64,000 nucleotides of DNA from Talinum fruticosum (lineage: Eukaryota > Streptophyta > Magnoliopsida > Caryophyllales > Talinaceae), in contig JAITYX010000007.1 in the NCBI GenBank assembly GCA_021018815.1, positions 4,527,001 through 4,591,000 on the forward strand, in the 5' to 3' direction. The notes under the pieces were generated by a model that did no database searches, was not told where the DNA came from, and saw only the letters and a list, made by a program, of their open reading frames with translations. Position 1 is the stretch's first letter. Every line of letters starts with the position of its first letter. This document shows, in pieces, positions 13,357-24,887 of the stretch. The translations under genes and the position numbers were made by a program.

Positions 13357-13529
13357 CGGTGGCGGAGCCACTTGAAGGGCAAGGGTGTCCATGGACACCC
13401 TTAGCCCAAAAAAATTTAAAAATAGTTTATTTTTAGAGTAAAAATTTAAATTATAAGTAATTGGACACTCTTGAATTTGATCTAAAAGAAGTTGGACACC
13501 CTTGTTTCGAATTCTTGGCTCCGCTACTA
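13357..13529. mobile_element. hAT-like MITE, 173 bp
   Basis: Terminal inverted repeats read CGGTGGCGGAGCCA on the left and, reverse-complemented, TAGTAGCGGAGCCA on the right. Imperfect 8-bp duplications flank it: TTATGGAT (13349-13356) and TTGTGGAC (13530-13537). TIRs of the type CAGTGGCGGAGCC and 8-bp TSDs are the hallmark of hAT elements. The interior includes a perfect palindrome centred at about 13391 (GGTGTCCATGGACACC). There is no coding capacity, so mobility would need a transposase elsewhere. Confidence 0.8.
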
Positions 13530-14057
13530 TTGTGGACAATACCAATCTGACAGAATAAGAGACAAACGTCTTTATCACGAAGAATTGGTCAGGGGCAAGA
13601 TTAGACTTCAATTTTTTGATATATGACATGGGAATTGAAATTTCATTCCTTTCTTTTAAGATTAAAATGCTGAAGTAATACATACTGGAAAAAAAATTAA
13701 AAATTAGCTCAATGAAGTAGATTTGCATTGATTAGCTCGTCACATCTTGGAAAATAATTAAGGCCAGATTGACACAGACGACGACGAGTTGTCTTAGAGT
13801 TTGATAAAGACACCCAAAAAGCATGGTTTAAGGAACTATTCAATCAAATGATTCATGAACTATTGAATTTATGCCAACTTATCAACAATATGCTCCTTTC
13901 ATATTTTACATTTTGACTTAAAACTAGGCCTAGTCAATCCATACTTAATGACAATTAACATTCGTCAGAATGATATTTTAATATTGTCATTTTTAATTTT
14001 AAAAACGAGTCACATTTTTAAGAGAATGATTCAAGAGACATTAGATGAAATAATAAA

Positions 14058-14272
14058 ACAATCCCTTATTTTTTTTTTTTTGGGTAAGTGAGCCACCTAT
14101 TGGCCCTCTATCTCGAGGAAGGCCGACAGACTTAATAGGCTAGTGAATAGGGATGTCAGCCTCAATCCTCCACCACACACAACATCCTCACAATTGAGGA
14201 CTATTGCTCCCCGCATTCGAACCTGGGGGAGTGGGTGGAGGATAGAGGACCTCCTCAACACAATCCCTTATT
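14058..14272 (-). mobile_element. tRNA-derived SINE with 13-bp TSD
   Basis: The body is 14071-14259. Perfect 13-bp direct repeats ACAATCCCTTATT flank it (14058-14070 and 14260-14272). On the plus strand the unit starts with a T run, that is, a minus-strand poly(A) tail. The minus strand carries GGTTCGAATGC near the 5' end, a good pol III B box. A perfect TSD suggests a fairly recent insertion. It lies about 350 bp beyond the 3' end of NHL gene A. Confidence 0.85.
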
Positions 14273-14618
14273 AATTAGTACTATATAACATCATAAAATT
14301 ACAAATAAGATAAGATTGTTATAAAACAATAATATAAACTAATCATTCTCTTTTCTTTTGAATAGTTTAACATCTCCTGACCAAAAATAAACCTATCTAT
14401 AAAAAATAAAAAAAAATCACATAACTTTTCAACAGCGAGCATAATTCCTGAGCACATAATAAAAATAAAAACTATATAACCTTGAACTTCAATATTCTGC
14501 TTTGCAAAATTAGTTTGCAAATCACAACTAAATATGACGTAAGAGAGAAATAGAAGGAACCAACCATGCATCATGCACAACTCTTGTCTTGAGAGTACGT
14601 CTCATGAACGAGCTTACC

Positions 14619-15241
14619 TCAAACATCGACGCTGCAATGCTGCAGGAGCGAATACTTAACAGCGTTATTCCAGACAGAACTGCCGTCACTACTGCCGTTA
14701 CTCCCGAACGGAATAAGAGCCGGACAGCAGATGTGGATTCCGTAGGACCCAGTAGTTATGGACCCAACCTTCCATCTGATTGATCCATCCAGTTTAATCA
14801 CGAAACGAATACCCCCAAACAACCGGTCCTGGTTGATTTGAGCCCCGATGTAGGGAGCAATAGGCTCAGAGTAACCTTGGAGGAAAGGAGACCAGATGTT
14901 GACCCCCTGGAGACCTGATAAGCGGGTGGGATCTGGACCGGGACAGTGATCTGCTGATCACGATAGCTGGCGAAACTTATCATGTGGCTATAGTAGAGGC
15001 CAACATTGTTGTTGGGGTTCCGGGCCTGGATGGTGACATGGATGATGGAGGTGAGCTCGGTCGGACCGGTTAGGTTCAAGGCGTGGAGTGTGGCGTCCTG
15101 GAGGATGAACTCGGGCTTAGTGGGCTTGTATACGTGCCACAAGATGATGATTATGAAAGCAAGGATGGCCACCGAGAGGACAACGCCGATTATTATTTTC
15201 TTGATGAGCTCCTCGTGTTTGTGGTGGCCGCAGTCTTTCAT
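14619..15241 (-). CDS. NHL (NDR1/HIN1-like) protein A, frameshifted
   Basis: This gene encodes an NDR1/HIN1-like protein with a LEA_2 domain, close in wording to the Arabidopsis NHL1/NHL12 group. Family members are small, usually plasma-membrane proteins linked to pathogen and stress responses. The start MKDCGHHKHEE matches the typical KDCGxH opening. Residues 16-35 form one hydrophobic membrane segment. The LEA_2 core follows: FILQDATLHALNLTG, then RNPNNNVGLYY, ASYRDQQITV and PPAYQ. About residue 112 the frame shifts by one base. The second frame continues NIWSPFLQGYSEPIAPYIG, then SIRWKVGSITTGSYGIHICCPA, and ends with KYSLLQHCSVDV and TGA at 14619-14621. The break coincides with a five-C run on the plus strand (14903-14907); one more base there would give an uninterrupted frame of about 207 residues, the usual family length. 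It is either a recent pseudogene or a sequence error. No intron is needed. Confidence 0.85.
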
Positions 15242-15480
15242 GGTCGTTGTTATTATTACTTGGAGGCGGATTTTAAGTGAAGAAATTCAAAAGAGGGTTT
15301 TTAGTTTTTGAAAAATGCGGGAGGTGTTTTTTAATAATTTTTTATTTGGGGCAGAGGAGATAGAAATGGAGTTTGTGGAGCTCAAATAATAGAGGCAAAG
15401 TGGAGCTGGGGGCGGGGAGCTGACTCATAGGAATGTTTCATCCTACGTCAACGTTTTGTCTACTTTCGCTCACCTCACCC
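15242..15480 (-). promoter_or_regulatory. NHL A promoter with W-box
   Basis: Upstream of the NHL A start, the minus strand has CGTTGACGT at 15445-15453. This combines a W-box core (TTGAC, the WRKY target) with TGACGT (a TGA-factor-type core), and TGACTCA lies at 15420-15426. An AT-rich TCTATTATTTGAG stretch near 15380-15395 sits where a TATA box would be and corresponds to CTATTTAAG in the NHL B promoter. The segments just 5' of both genes (AGGAAT...TACT.TC.CTCACC) align by eye. Pathogen/salicylate control is inferred from these motifs only. Confidence 0.5.
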
Positions 15481-15555
15481 GTCGACCGTCTTGCACGCAT
15501 GTTATTTTATAATTTTAATAATATATAAATACAGTTTTTCAATTTCTTGCTTATT

Positions 15556-15611
15556 AATAGGGGTGGAATTATTTCTCAAAAAAAAAAAAAAAAAAAATAG
15601 GGGTGGAATTA
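15556..15611 (+). repeat. Poly(A)-only insertion with direct repeats
   Basis: The 16-bp sequence AATAGGGGTGGAATTA occurs at 15556-15571 and 15596-15611, separated by TTTCTC and a run of about 20 A. This is what target-primed reverse transcription leaves when only the poly(A) tail is copied: a TSD around a tail with almost no body. Confidence 0.6.
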
Positions 15612-15679
15612 GGACGAACGGCGACCATCGAGTCCTCCCATAAATATAGAGAATAGTAATAAGCTACACCAATGTCATC

Positions 15680-15790
15680 TTAAGTTGTAGTAGCTTAGTG
15701 GTTCCCACCCGTGTGTGAAATCTGGATTTTCTTCACTCTATGCGCTTGTCCGAATCCTAACGCAGTTAGTTTTTGTTTTTTTTTGTTTTG
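15680..15790 (+). mobile_element. SINE-like unit with A and B boxes
   Basis: TAGCTTAGTGG at 15691-15701 is a perfect pol III A box (TRGCNNAGTGG). About 45 bp downstream GTCCGAATCC (15748-15757) resembles the B box GGTTCGAATCC with one transition and one loss. A T-rich tail follows. I could not find clear TSDs, so the ends are approximate. Confidence 0.5.
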
Positions 15791-17562
15791 TGTTGTCCAC
15801 TTTTTTTTAGGGAAATTTACATATGGGTCACACTCTAATTTAGATTTACAGGTGAAGTATCACAATTTACGCTACAGTCATGGCCTCATGTGAGGATGCA
15901 GTGGGTGTGGCAAGGAGAAAGGACCAAAATTCCCTTAATAATGTTGCTTTGGTGTTTGGTTTGGATGCTAATTTGAAATGTCTAAAATGGCCTTAATGAT
16001 GTGAGAATGAAGTGATAGAAGAAACTGAATATTTTGAAAAGCTGAACATTATTTTCGGATGATCGATGATCGCATTGAAGAGAGAGAGAGAAAGAGAGAA
16101 AGAGAGAGAGAGCGGTGTGCTCGATTGTGGAGGTTGCCAACGGTCTATTGTTTCCGGCGCAGTGAAGTTGAAGGCGATTGGGACGTGAAATTGGTTGGGT
16201 AAGTAAGTTTAATTGTGTATTGTATTCAATTTTTATAGGTGGATTTTGGTTTATGATTGGTTATTATTAGGTACAACATAGGGTTAATTGTAGGTTGGGT
16301 GTGGGAATTTTGAACAATTGGGGGTAGAATTTGTTATTATTTTAAAATATGGTTTTTGTATACATTTATGTGTATAAGAGTTGGCTTTAAATGGATTTAG
16401 GGTTTTTAGTTTGATTAGGTGGATTGAGTTTTGTAATATGGTTGATGGATATTGTTTTGTTGGTTAAATATGAGTAAATTAGTTGGGAGGAACATTTATT
16501 CATGTTTTATATTTGTGATCTACTTGAAGTGTTCTCATTTGAAATTGAAAAAATGAAATGTGTGGTTTAATTATGATTGCAATGCTTGGTATTTAGATTT
16601 AACAAGTATAATAGGACGTTAATATGTTGGTTGTGCTTGTATCATGCATGTTATTATATGAATTGGACAAGTGGAAATTTAGTTTCGTCATACTCGGTTG
16701 TACTAGCATGTCATCCTTGGATTACATTTAATGTTGAACTCGTTGAATTTGTTGAAGTTTATGTATAATTGTAAAGGTGGGTGTGAATGTGTTGTTTGGC
16801 TATGTGAATGTAATATGTAGTTTATTGTGTACATATTGTAAGGGTAATTTGGCTTATGTTATATTGGTTGTATGTGTATATCATGCCTGGCTAATTGTAT
16901 ATATATACATGGACTGTATGAATATGTTCATAAAAATAGTAATTGGTAATATATTAATATGGTATGCATGTAAAGTATAATTGAGAATATATGTGGTTGT
17001 CTCACATGTGGGTTGTTGTTAATATGTAGAGTGGTTCACAAGTGTGAAAGATAGAGATGGAGTCAGCTGGTGGAGCAAGTAGTTGGTGAGAGAGAGGTTG
17101 TTATGTATGTGTGTTGGGAAGGGCAGTTGGAGGAGGTCCATAATGGAGGTGTGGTGTATGTGGGTGGTAGTATAGATTGTGTTTGGTTGAAGGAGAATAT
17201 AGGGGTGGGTGATGTACATATGTTGGTTGAGGACGTGATGGGGGTTCCTTTAGGGAGCGTAAGTTGTGGTACAGCTTTAAGTATGATCGGAGGATGATAA
17301 TGCCTTTTGCAAGGGAAAGTGACGTGAAGAAATTGTTGAAGTAGAACATTGATTTTGCATATATGTATGTATCTGGGGATGAGGTTCCAAGTGTGATACC
17401 TTTATCATGGACGATGGAAAAGATTGATTGTAAAACGCGGGGACATGGTAACCGAGCAATGTGGTGGTGCAAGTTGATGGTGATAGACGTAGAACTGGAG
17501 TAAGTAATCCAAGGTAACGTTTGTGGAACATATAACCTCGTATTTATGTTGTATGTTGTTAT

Positions 17563-17586
17563 GGTGTGTGTGTGTGTGTGTGTGTA
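17563..17586. repeat. (GT)n microsatellite
   Basis: About eleven GT units occur in a row inside the MULE remnant, followed by ATGTC. Confidence 0.85.
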
Positions 17587-17884
17587 TGTCTTAAATTCAG
17601 CTTTGGGGTTATCATAGTTGTGCTCAATATTTGTGTGGCTAGGGAGTAGGCGACGACAAAAGGCGAGAGCGAGAGACGAATCCGGCGAGAAGGTGTCCGA
17701 CAATGCCGGCGACAAGGAAAGCACTTTCCGACGACCAGTAAAGGGGCAGAGAGAGAGAGAGGAGAAGAGAATCAACTTACGAGAAAGCGAGAGAGAAAGT
17801 CGTTTTTGGCCAGAATCGGGCCGGAAAGAGGGTGACTCGAAGAGGTAGAGACAGAGGAGGGTCAGTTTCCGGTGACGGCGAGGT

Positions 17885-17985
17885 TGTTGTGAGCGAGAGT
17901 GTGTGTGAGAGAGAGAGAGGAGGTAAGTGAGAGGTAGAGAGAGAGAGAGGAGGTAAGTGAGAGGTAGAGAGAGAGAGGGAGGAGT
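17885..17985. repeat. GA-rich tandem duplication
   Basis: A unit of roughly 34 bp containing GAGGAGGTAAGTGAGAGG occurs twice in tandem near 17917 and 17949 within a GAGA tract of the MULE-like end. The 79- and 76-codon frames over this block are low-complexity artefacts. Confidence 0.7.
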
Positions 17986-18180
17986 AGATGGACTGAAATG
18001 TTGACTGGAACAAACACCCCCCAGAAATTTTTTTACTTTTCTTTTATTTTTTAACTAAGTGAAAGATTTTTAATTATGGCCGTTGGATTCAAATTAAACG
18101 GTCCGGATCTATAGTGTTTACCTATTGTTGGTGCTTACCTATGAGGGGTGCTTATTTGAACCCTTCCCTATATATATATA

Positions 18181-19574
18181 TACATAAATTGTGAATATCT
18201 TACTAAATAAACAAACTCTTTTAGTGAGATATCCTCATAAATTATTAATTGAGAATAACTATTTTCTAGGTTGGAAGCGTATCATTTTTCACATTTCTTG
18301 ATAACTCTTTATAATGAGACGACACCATTCAAAATAAATTTTAAAAAATAAATGGAAGGTTGTGTAATATTGAATGACCCTCTATCAATATGAGTTAGTT
18401 CAAGTGCTTAACAATTTTTTTCTATTAGATAAGATCTCGGTTTCTAGTGTTAGTTGAGAAAATCTACACTAAACTTAAAAAACATGGAGTGGCCACCCTA
18501 TAATATTTTCTTGATTCCGCCCTACGTATTAATTACTCTTTTTCCCTAGTTTTCTTATTTTTTATAAAATGCTAAGGATAACGTCTTTTAATTATGAAAT
18601 TATCTTGAAGTTAATTACTGCACCTTGATATTCATTTGATTGTTTAGAGCTACAAATAAATTACAACAGAAGGAATATACGAATATGAGTCTACAAGTCC
18701 CACTGGCCTATGTTGGAAAAGTGATTCCAGTCCCTACATTTGTAATAATAATAATAATGACTAGATGTCTCTATTATTCAAGAAAATATAATTTATTGTG
18801 GCCATCTTTGATAAGAAAATATTTTTATTTACTTTTTATAAAGAAAATATTGTGTCGAAAAGTTTTTTTATTTTTTTCTTTTGCAATAGTTTTTTCCATA
18901 AAAATTCAATTCTGCTCACGAAGCAAATTGGACAAATTTTTGTGATTCTTTCTTAGTATAACAAATGAAAATCTTTAAAGCCAGTCCAAAATTAGGTAAG
19001 CTTAATTGAGATAAGTTAATTAAGCAGAACTAGAAAAAAACTATTTGTACTCGTTTATTTGTACGGGTGTCTAATTTTAAAATCAACATATAACTAAGCA
19101 TTTGATAAAAAACATAATCGTTCAACATGTACACGAATAATAATTAAAGTGATGAAATATTATTTGAATACTATTATTCTAAAATCTAAATGATTAACTC
19201 ATTGGATACTTTTTGGTTATTTGACAAAGTTACAAACCTAAGAGTTTAAATTTGTACTACTATTATATTTATAATCTAATTTAAAGTGTAGTCAAAAGCT
19301 ATCTAAATTTATATTCAATTTGCATTCTAAATTTTCTTTAGATAGTTTGCTTTTCCACCATAAAATGCTAGCACAATTTTTACGCAAATTTTCAAATATA
19401 AGTGTTTTTAAGATTTTCATGATAATATCTTTTAATTATCACATGGTCTTAGCATACAATGTTTTATAAAGAAAATTGTGTAGTACATACTAGTTTCTTT
19501 TTTGTTTTTTAGGACAAACTGGGTTTAGTCAATCTAAGTAGTTTTTTATTTTTTACTTGTTTAGATAAGTTGGC
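18181..19574. other. Intergenic, no gene seen
   Basis: This is AT-rich sequence. The 101-codon frame at 18640-18945 is lysine/phenylalanine-rich by composition and has no motif I recognise. Confidence 0.5.
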
Positions 19575-21490
19575 TGTAAGACCCCGCTTTCGCCAATGGC
19601 GTATTATATAGTGAGGATTCCTCGAAAAAACCCTTAAGGCTAACTAAGTGGTCGAGTTTGATTTACTAACTTCTATTTAAAAGTGATAGAGGTATTTTTT
19701 ATATTTTTGAAAATTTATGGAATATTTCAAGTAGAGTTCCATTTGTAATTTGGCTATTTTTCCTAGGCTTAAAGTCTACACCTACATAAGAAACGATAAT
19801 AGGAATACTAAAACTCAACGAGTTACACACTCGGAGATGAACAACTAATTCAACGGTCACATGCTTTCAAGGTTCAATTTTTACTCATGCGGACGTTAAG
19901 CCCGGGATGATAGTGAAGGCTAAAGTTATAGTCTAACTAATATTCATTTAAAAAATTTAAAAAGAATCTATTAGCCTACAACATAATTTACACAAATTAT
20001 ATGAACTTATTTACATGTCTCAACAAATAGAACATATGAAATACACATTTCGGTCTTCTCCCACTCGAAATAGTATCAAAGCAAGTGAATCCAGAGTATG
20101 CTGAAGGTACGAGACAAACCACCTTAAGGAATACCTGCACGTGGAGAGTAAATATGTGGTGGGAGCATAATGCTCTCAGTGAGTAGTCTTATATTCTTAA
20201 AACAAAAAGTAGGGTTCACGCATATAATTCTATACCATATAATATAATGCACTTCCCAAATAATTTAAATAGGGTTTTTCAACCAAACATGACATACAAG
20301 GTTCTTGCTTTATATAAATCATAAAAACACAACAAGTAAAGGTAAGACGTAAGAAACATTTTCTTTTATAATCTTACTTTGGGCGACAGAATAATACCGA
20401 GTACGTGACCATATCGAAAGTGTTTGACCCTAAGTATATAAATACTAGGATTCAACCCACACTTTCGGAACTCATCTCCCGGGAGGCTAACACATGTCTA
20501 AGCAGTGGCGAGAACCTTGTCACGTTAATGAAGATAGCTAAAAAGTGTCATCCCTTTTTTATTTATTTGTTATTGTTGCCTCGGTGATGAAAGTCCAATC
20601 CTATTTGTAAACTCGGATCATAATCGGAGTCCGATCGAACCGATGAAAGCCGATGAAACTACAAAAACCATGAGCACCACAAAAATCAGCCTATATGGTT
20701 GGATCGGACTACAAACCTCCTTCGGCCAACCAAGCCAAGTTCGGGCTTCTTACCAGAAACCCAAGCGGCACCACGTTTCACTCGAGACTACGCAAAAACA
20801 CATCGTTTTACTTTACACTCAGCGGCCAAGCAAGTCACGTAACCCGAGGCGTTTGTACGAAGCTAGGTTTAGGGTTTCACAACCGGTGCCGTATTTCTAG
20901 GACTCTACGGACTACACTTGTTTCCTCGGTTTGGATTCCTCGGATTTCCTCTAACCATTTCGGAGATTTTCGGCTGGCTTATCTCCTCGGCCAACGACTT
21001 TTGAAGCTAGGTTTAGGGTTTCGTAAACTCTAAGCTTTTCCTATAAATAGAGGGCCTTTCCCCTTCATTTCACACACCTCTATACACCGTAAGCGGTTAG
21101 AAAATCCCCCAAGCTGCTCAATTCTCTTACTCGCTTTTCTCTCCATTCTACTCTCTCCAAAAACACTCCAAAACTCCTTTTCTAAACCTCTCACAAAAAG
21201 GTCTTAGTTTGCCTTTCTTGCTTGCCTTAGCCCTACCATCACTCGTCGAAGTCATATCAAGATTCAAGCTAGCAGGTGGGTCAACCTGAGTGCGCGCTTC
21301 CACCATCTTGGAGTTTGTTTTTGTACTTTATTTAATTTTAACTTTTTATCGCTTTCCGTATTGTGGTTTTAACGATGTAACTACTTTTAATTTCTCCCCC
21401 ACCGTTGTAACTTTTAATTTTCTTTTCGCTTTCTTTACTGCCTTCATTATACAAACTATGTCTAACCTTGTTTTAACTCGTTGAGTACTT
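19575..21490 (+). mobile_element. Gypsy-LTR-like block with TATA box
   Basis: It begins TGTAAGACCCC at 19575 and continues with GGATTCCTCG, CCCTTAAGGCTA, AGGCTTAAAG and AACTCAACGAG..ACACTCGGAG. The same succession opens the TG...CA unit at 29010. Further on, the three-copy LTR-like motif lies at 20.58-20.76 kb. A strong TATA box, CTATAAATAGAGGGCC, is at about 21041, followed by a leader-like CA/CT-rich stretch. These are features of a long plant retrotransposon LTR with promoter. The matching TTACA-type end was not found before CACTA sequence begins at about 21.6 kb, so the block is truncated or composite. Open frames here (85 and 112 codons) lie upstream of the TATA box and are not genes. 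Confidence 0.5.
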
Positions 21491-22536
21491 CATCTATATA
21501 GGGAATGGGTGGCTTCTTTCCTAGTAAATATCGTAACCAATGTTGTAAAAGACATATTAATTAGGTCAAGTAGTGCAAGACTATTAATCAAGATGAAAAA
21601 AGAATATAATCAATTACAAGTGCAAGTATGCCTCTTTGGGACTAGTATTTAAATCGAGTTCGGTCACAATCTCTTTCATCTACTGCAGAGTGTAGAAGCC
21701 GCACTCCACGCTCCCCGATTGTATATGGCACTACAAATAATACATTCCCAACACATAGAGAATTAATTAGTATTTTATGTAGCTAGCAAGTAATATAAAA
21801 TGAAAAACAATTAAAGTAGATTCTAATAAACAAGAAAACCTCACCTTGACTGGGGACAATTAGTGGTTGTGCTTTCTTCACTTGTTTGTCTTTGATGCCT
21901 CCGCCATAATAATAACGGATAAGAGCACTATTTTTTAATTGGAAAAATAAAATTTGAGTTGGACATGCCACTAAACGGATTACTAATTAAATAGCATAAA
22001 ATGATTAAAAGTATGAACTCACGACTTAACGACGTCCTTGATATCTTCCCTCAAGTCACGACCCGAGAGGATCAAGCCGAGTAGGCCATATTAACTCTTG
22101 GATATAGGGCAGCAAGCATCCAATGGTGGCTACATAACCACAAATAATACATTTTCATTTAAGTATGTATAACACCATATAAAACTTAAACTAATTAGTT
22201 CATTATTTTTACCCTTACCTCTCATTAAACGCCGCCAAGTACAATGTTTTATCTTTCGCGAGTATCTTTCATGACGTTGAAGATATAGGTGACTCGGTCG
22301 TCACGAGTCCGCCTAACTGCTTGAATAATGGAAAGGTTCGAATCCGAATGAAGTCCTTCCCAGTCACTTGCGACCACCTTACATATTAATTGTATGTAGT
22401 TAGAAATTGAAATTAATAGTAAAAAACTTACTATGAACATATTAACTCACATAATGCCAAGCGAAACAGATGGATACACCGATATCCTCCATGTGCAAAA
22501 ATTATAGTATGTCATCCAGGAAGACATAGACCGGCG

Positions 22537-23061
22537 TAGCGCTGTCAAAAATCTGTCCGACCCGATAGTCCGAATTAGTCTAACCGAAAAACCGGGTCCA
22601 ATCACAAATTTTTGTCCGAATTTTAAATTCGGACAATCGAGGTCCGAATTAAAATTCAGGTCGGGTTCGGGTTGTCCGAATTTTGTGACTTATTCGGGTT
22701 CGGACAAAATCGGATAATCGGACAACCAAGTTTGGACATTCAATCATTCGGGTTTAGGTATAATTCAGTCCAAAATCTACAAAATTTTCAATAAATTACT
22801 CGGACATTCGGGTTCGAACATCATAAATTCGTGTTCGGGTTCGAGTCACATACATAATTTCAATTCAATTTTCAAAAGTTCATATCAAAAATTCGAACAT
22901 TCGGACATTCGGGTTCGGACATCGGACATTCGGGTTTGGGTTCGTGTCTAGTCGGGGCATCCGAATCCGCAATTTGGACACGGTCCGGGTATAGTGTTTT
23001 TTTCCAAATGTCCGAATTATCTTAACCCGAATTGACCCGAACCCAATTTTTGCCAGCGCTA
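22537..23061. mobile_element. hAT-like MITE filled with CCGAA repeats
   Basis: Left TIR TAGCGCTGTCAAAAAT and the reverse complement of the right end, TAGCGCTGGCAAAAAT, match at 15 of 16 positions. The flanking 8-bp sequences are GACCGGCG (22529-22536) and GGCCGGTG (23062-23069). They agree at 6 of 8 positions and both differences are transitions, fitting a decayed hAT TSD. The interior is a degenerate array of TTCGGG/CCGAA motifs without coding capacity. It interrupts the left CACTA copy and so is younger than it. Confidence 0.8.
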
Positions 23062-24805
23062 GGCCGGTGTATCTCTTTCATGTTAACCAAACACATGACC
23101 CGGTGCGCTATAGATGATCGGTTCCTCTGTTCACGAGTCCGCACATAACTTTCCGAGTAGCACACCAATCCGTGCGGGACTCCTCAATAGATTTGAGAGG
23201 AGACTTCTTCGACGACGAACGGGCGCCACTAAGCATTTTCTTGTGCCACTCGGCGTCCTTCATTCCACTCTCGGATATGTCCTCGATATCCTAGTGAATA
23301 ATCAATACAAAAATGAGAAATATATATACGTGATATTAACAATAGCTAAATCTAATATTTTTTAATAAAAATGAATTAGCGTAGTGAGGATTACCAAACT
23401 CTTGGGTCAACGAAGAAAAGCGTTGACTCGCGTCGTCAACAGGTGTGGAGGTCCGCTCCGGATTGACAACTCATACTCGCATTTCCCGTGCATGACCTCT
23501 TTGACACCGAGCCTCACCACATCAACTGCAAGGGGTGTCCCGTGAACAACAATATCTGCCCTCCACGGGAAAACAACACCCAATGCCACAACAATCTCCG
23601 GGGAGGGTGATGAGAAGTTAGCTTGCAATTCGTCAATTGCGGATGAATAAGTATAACAATTATAATCATGGGATAACCTTTGACATAGAAGTTAAATAAC
23701 CTAAAAACTTTGCAAATAAACGAACAGAGTTTACACTTAAAAGTAAACATTTCCCGGGATAACGACCCTTATCCAAAACAAAAAAATATACTAATAAGTA
23801 ATTATTCAACGGCCACACGCCGAGTTACGCAACAAGCACACAATATACACCATTCATTCAACAAGATTATACACCAATATTAGTAAAAAATATAAACATG
23901 CATGTAAATAACGACACTCATCCGAAACAATAAAAACATCCACTATAAGTAATTATTCAACAATTATATACATCCACTATAAGTAAATATAAACATACAT
24001 GTAAATATAATTAGGTTGCAAAATCTAAATTATCTCTTTGTAGGGCTAAGGCTAACTTGTCCCTCCTCCCTATGGTGTCAGCGACTTTTGAAGTCGATGT
24101 CTTTGACAAAGACTCCTGTAAGAAGAAAAAAATATTATCATTTGACAATTCATAAATGTTAAAACCGATAAGCATTTCTCAAAATAAATAAAGGAAATAG
24201 TTAAAAAAAAAACTCACGAGTCGGCGAGAAATAGCTTTTACATCGGGCATAGTGAAGGTTGTATCTTTCTTATTTCTTCCTTTGACCTACAGCTCGTCCT
24301 TATCGACCACAAGCTGCGAAGTATCTATGCTTGGAGCCTTCACCGGATGTTGTTTGAAGTTCTTCAAACTTTTGCTTGTACAACCTCTCCTCTAACTTTG
24401 CGTATCCCCACGGGATAGCACATAAGGGTACGCATTGCTCTTAATCCTCTTCCGGTTGGCTTCACCTATCGCTCGCGAGCAATTAAGACAACAAAAATAT
24501 CAATGCATAACTTACATCGAAAAAGTTGTATATATCATCGACAATTTCTTCCATTTTATATCAATTCGACAACGAAAATATCGAGTGCATAAGACAAATC
24601 CCTTCTCATATTGTCCTCTACATCTCCCTTTCTCAAGTATATCTCACCATTTACATTTATAGAAAACTAACATCACACTATTTTTATATGACATTGAAAT
24701 ATTAAATGAAGTTGCATACTATTCAAGCCCTCTATTTTCTCTTTAGAGCTACCCATTAACTTTTTATACAATCATTGATTATGTAGTATCAAAAAGTTAT
24801 CAAAG

Positions 24806-24887
24806 TAATGAAATTACCTTGTATTTGGGAGAGGTGACATGTGATTTAATGAAATTACCTTGTATTTGGGAGAGGTGACATGTGATT
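24806..24887. repeat. 41-bp perfect tandem duplication
   Basis: A 41-bp unit beginning TAATGAAATTACCTTG occurs at 24806-24846 and again at 24847-24887 without mismatch. It lies inside the left CACTA copy, in sequence that looks like an intron. Confidence 0.9.

Larger units (their letters stand above)
15811..18180 (+). pseudogene. MULE (Mutator-like) remnant, MudrA N-terminal part
   Basis: The left end at about 15811 begins GGGAAATTTACATATGGGTC, the kind of opening common at plant MULE termini. A GA-rich leader (16078-16112) is followed by what look like spliced leader and intron sequence. Coding-like sequence at about 17040-17530 reads EEVHNGGVVYVGGSIDCVWLKE and then LVEDVMGVPLGSV. In the next frame it continues SFKYDRRMIMPFARESDVKKLL and YMYVSGDEVPSVIPLSWTME. 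This is the N-terminal part of MudrA-type transposases (FxGG...Y...DxD pattern) that precedes the catalytic DDE domain. The catalytic domain and zinc knuckle are missing. The element ends in a GA-rich block and a TTGAACCCTTCCCTATATA terminus resembling that at 1.5 kb. It is dead. Confidence 0.65.

Noticed and set aside
13288..13728. 146-codon minus-strand frame
   Set aside because: It crosses the hAT MITE at 13357-13529 and has no family resemblance.
14589..14783. Plus-strand frames over NHL gene A (14589-14783, 15006-15311, 15083-15280)
   Set aside because: They are antisense to the NHL motifs and have no independent support.
17101..17775. 224-codon minus-strand frame
   Set aside because: It runs antisense to MULE coding sequence and through a GT microsatellite, giving a run of THTHT. 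It is a shadow frame.
21728..21748. CACTACAAATAATACATTCC as the second terminus of the left CACTA copy
   Set aside because: It lies inside the Ulp1-like coding remnant and does not match the TIR at 26271 beyond the first six bases.
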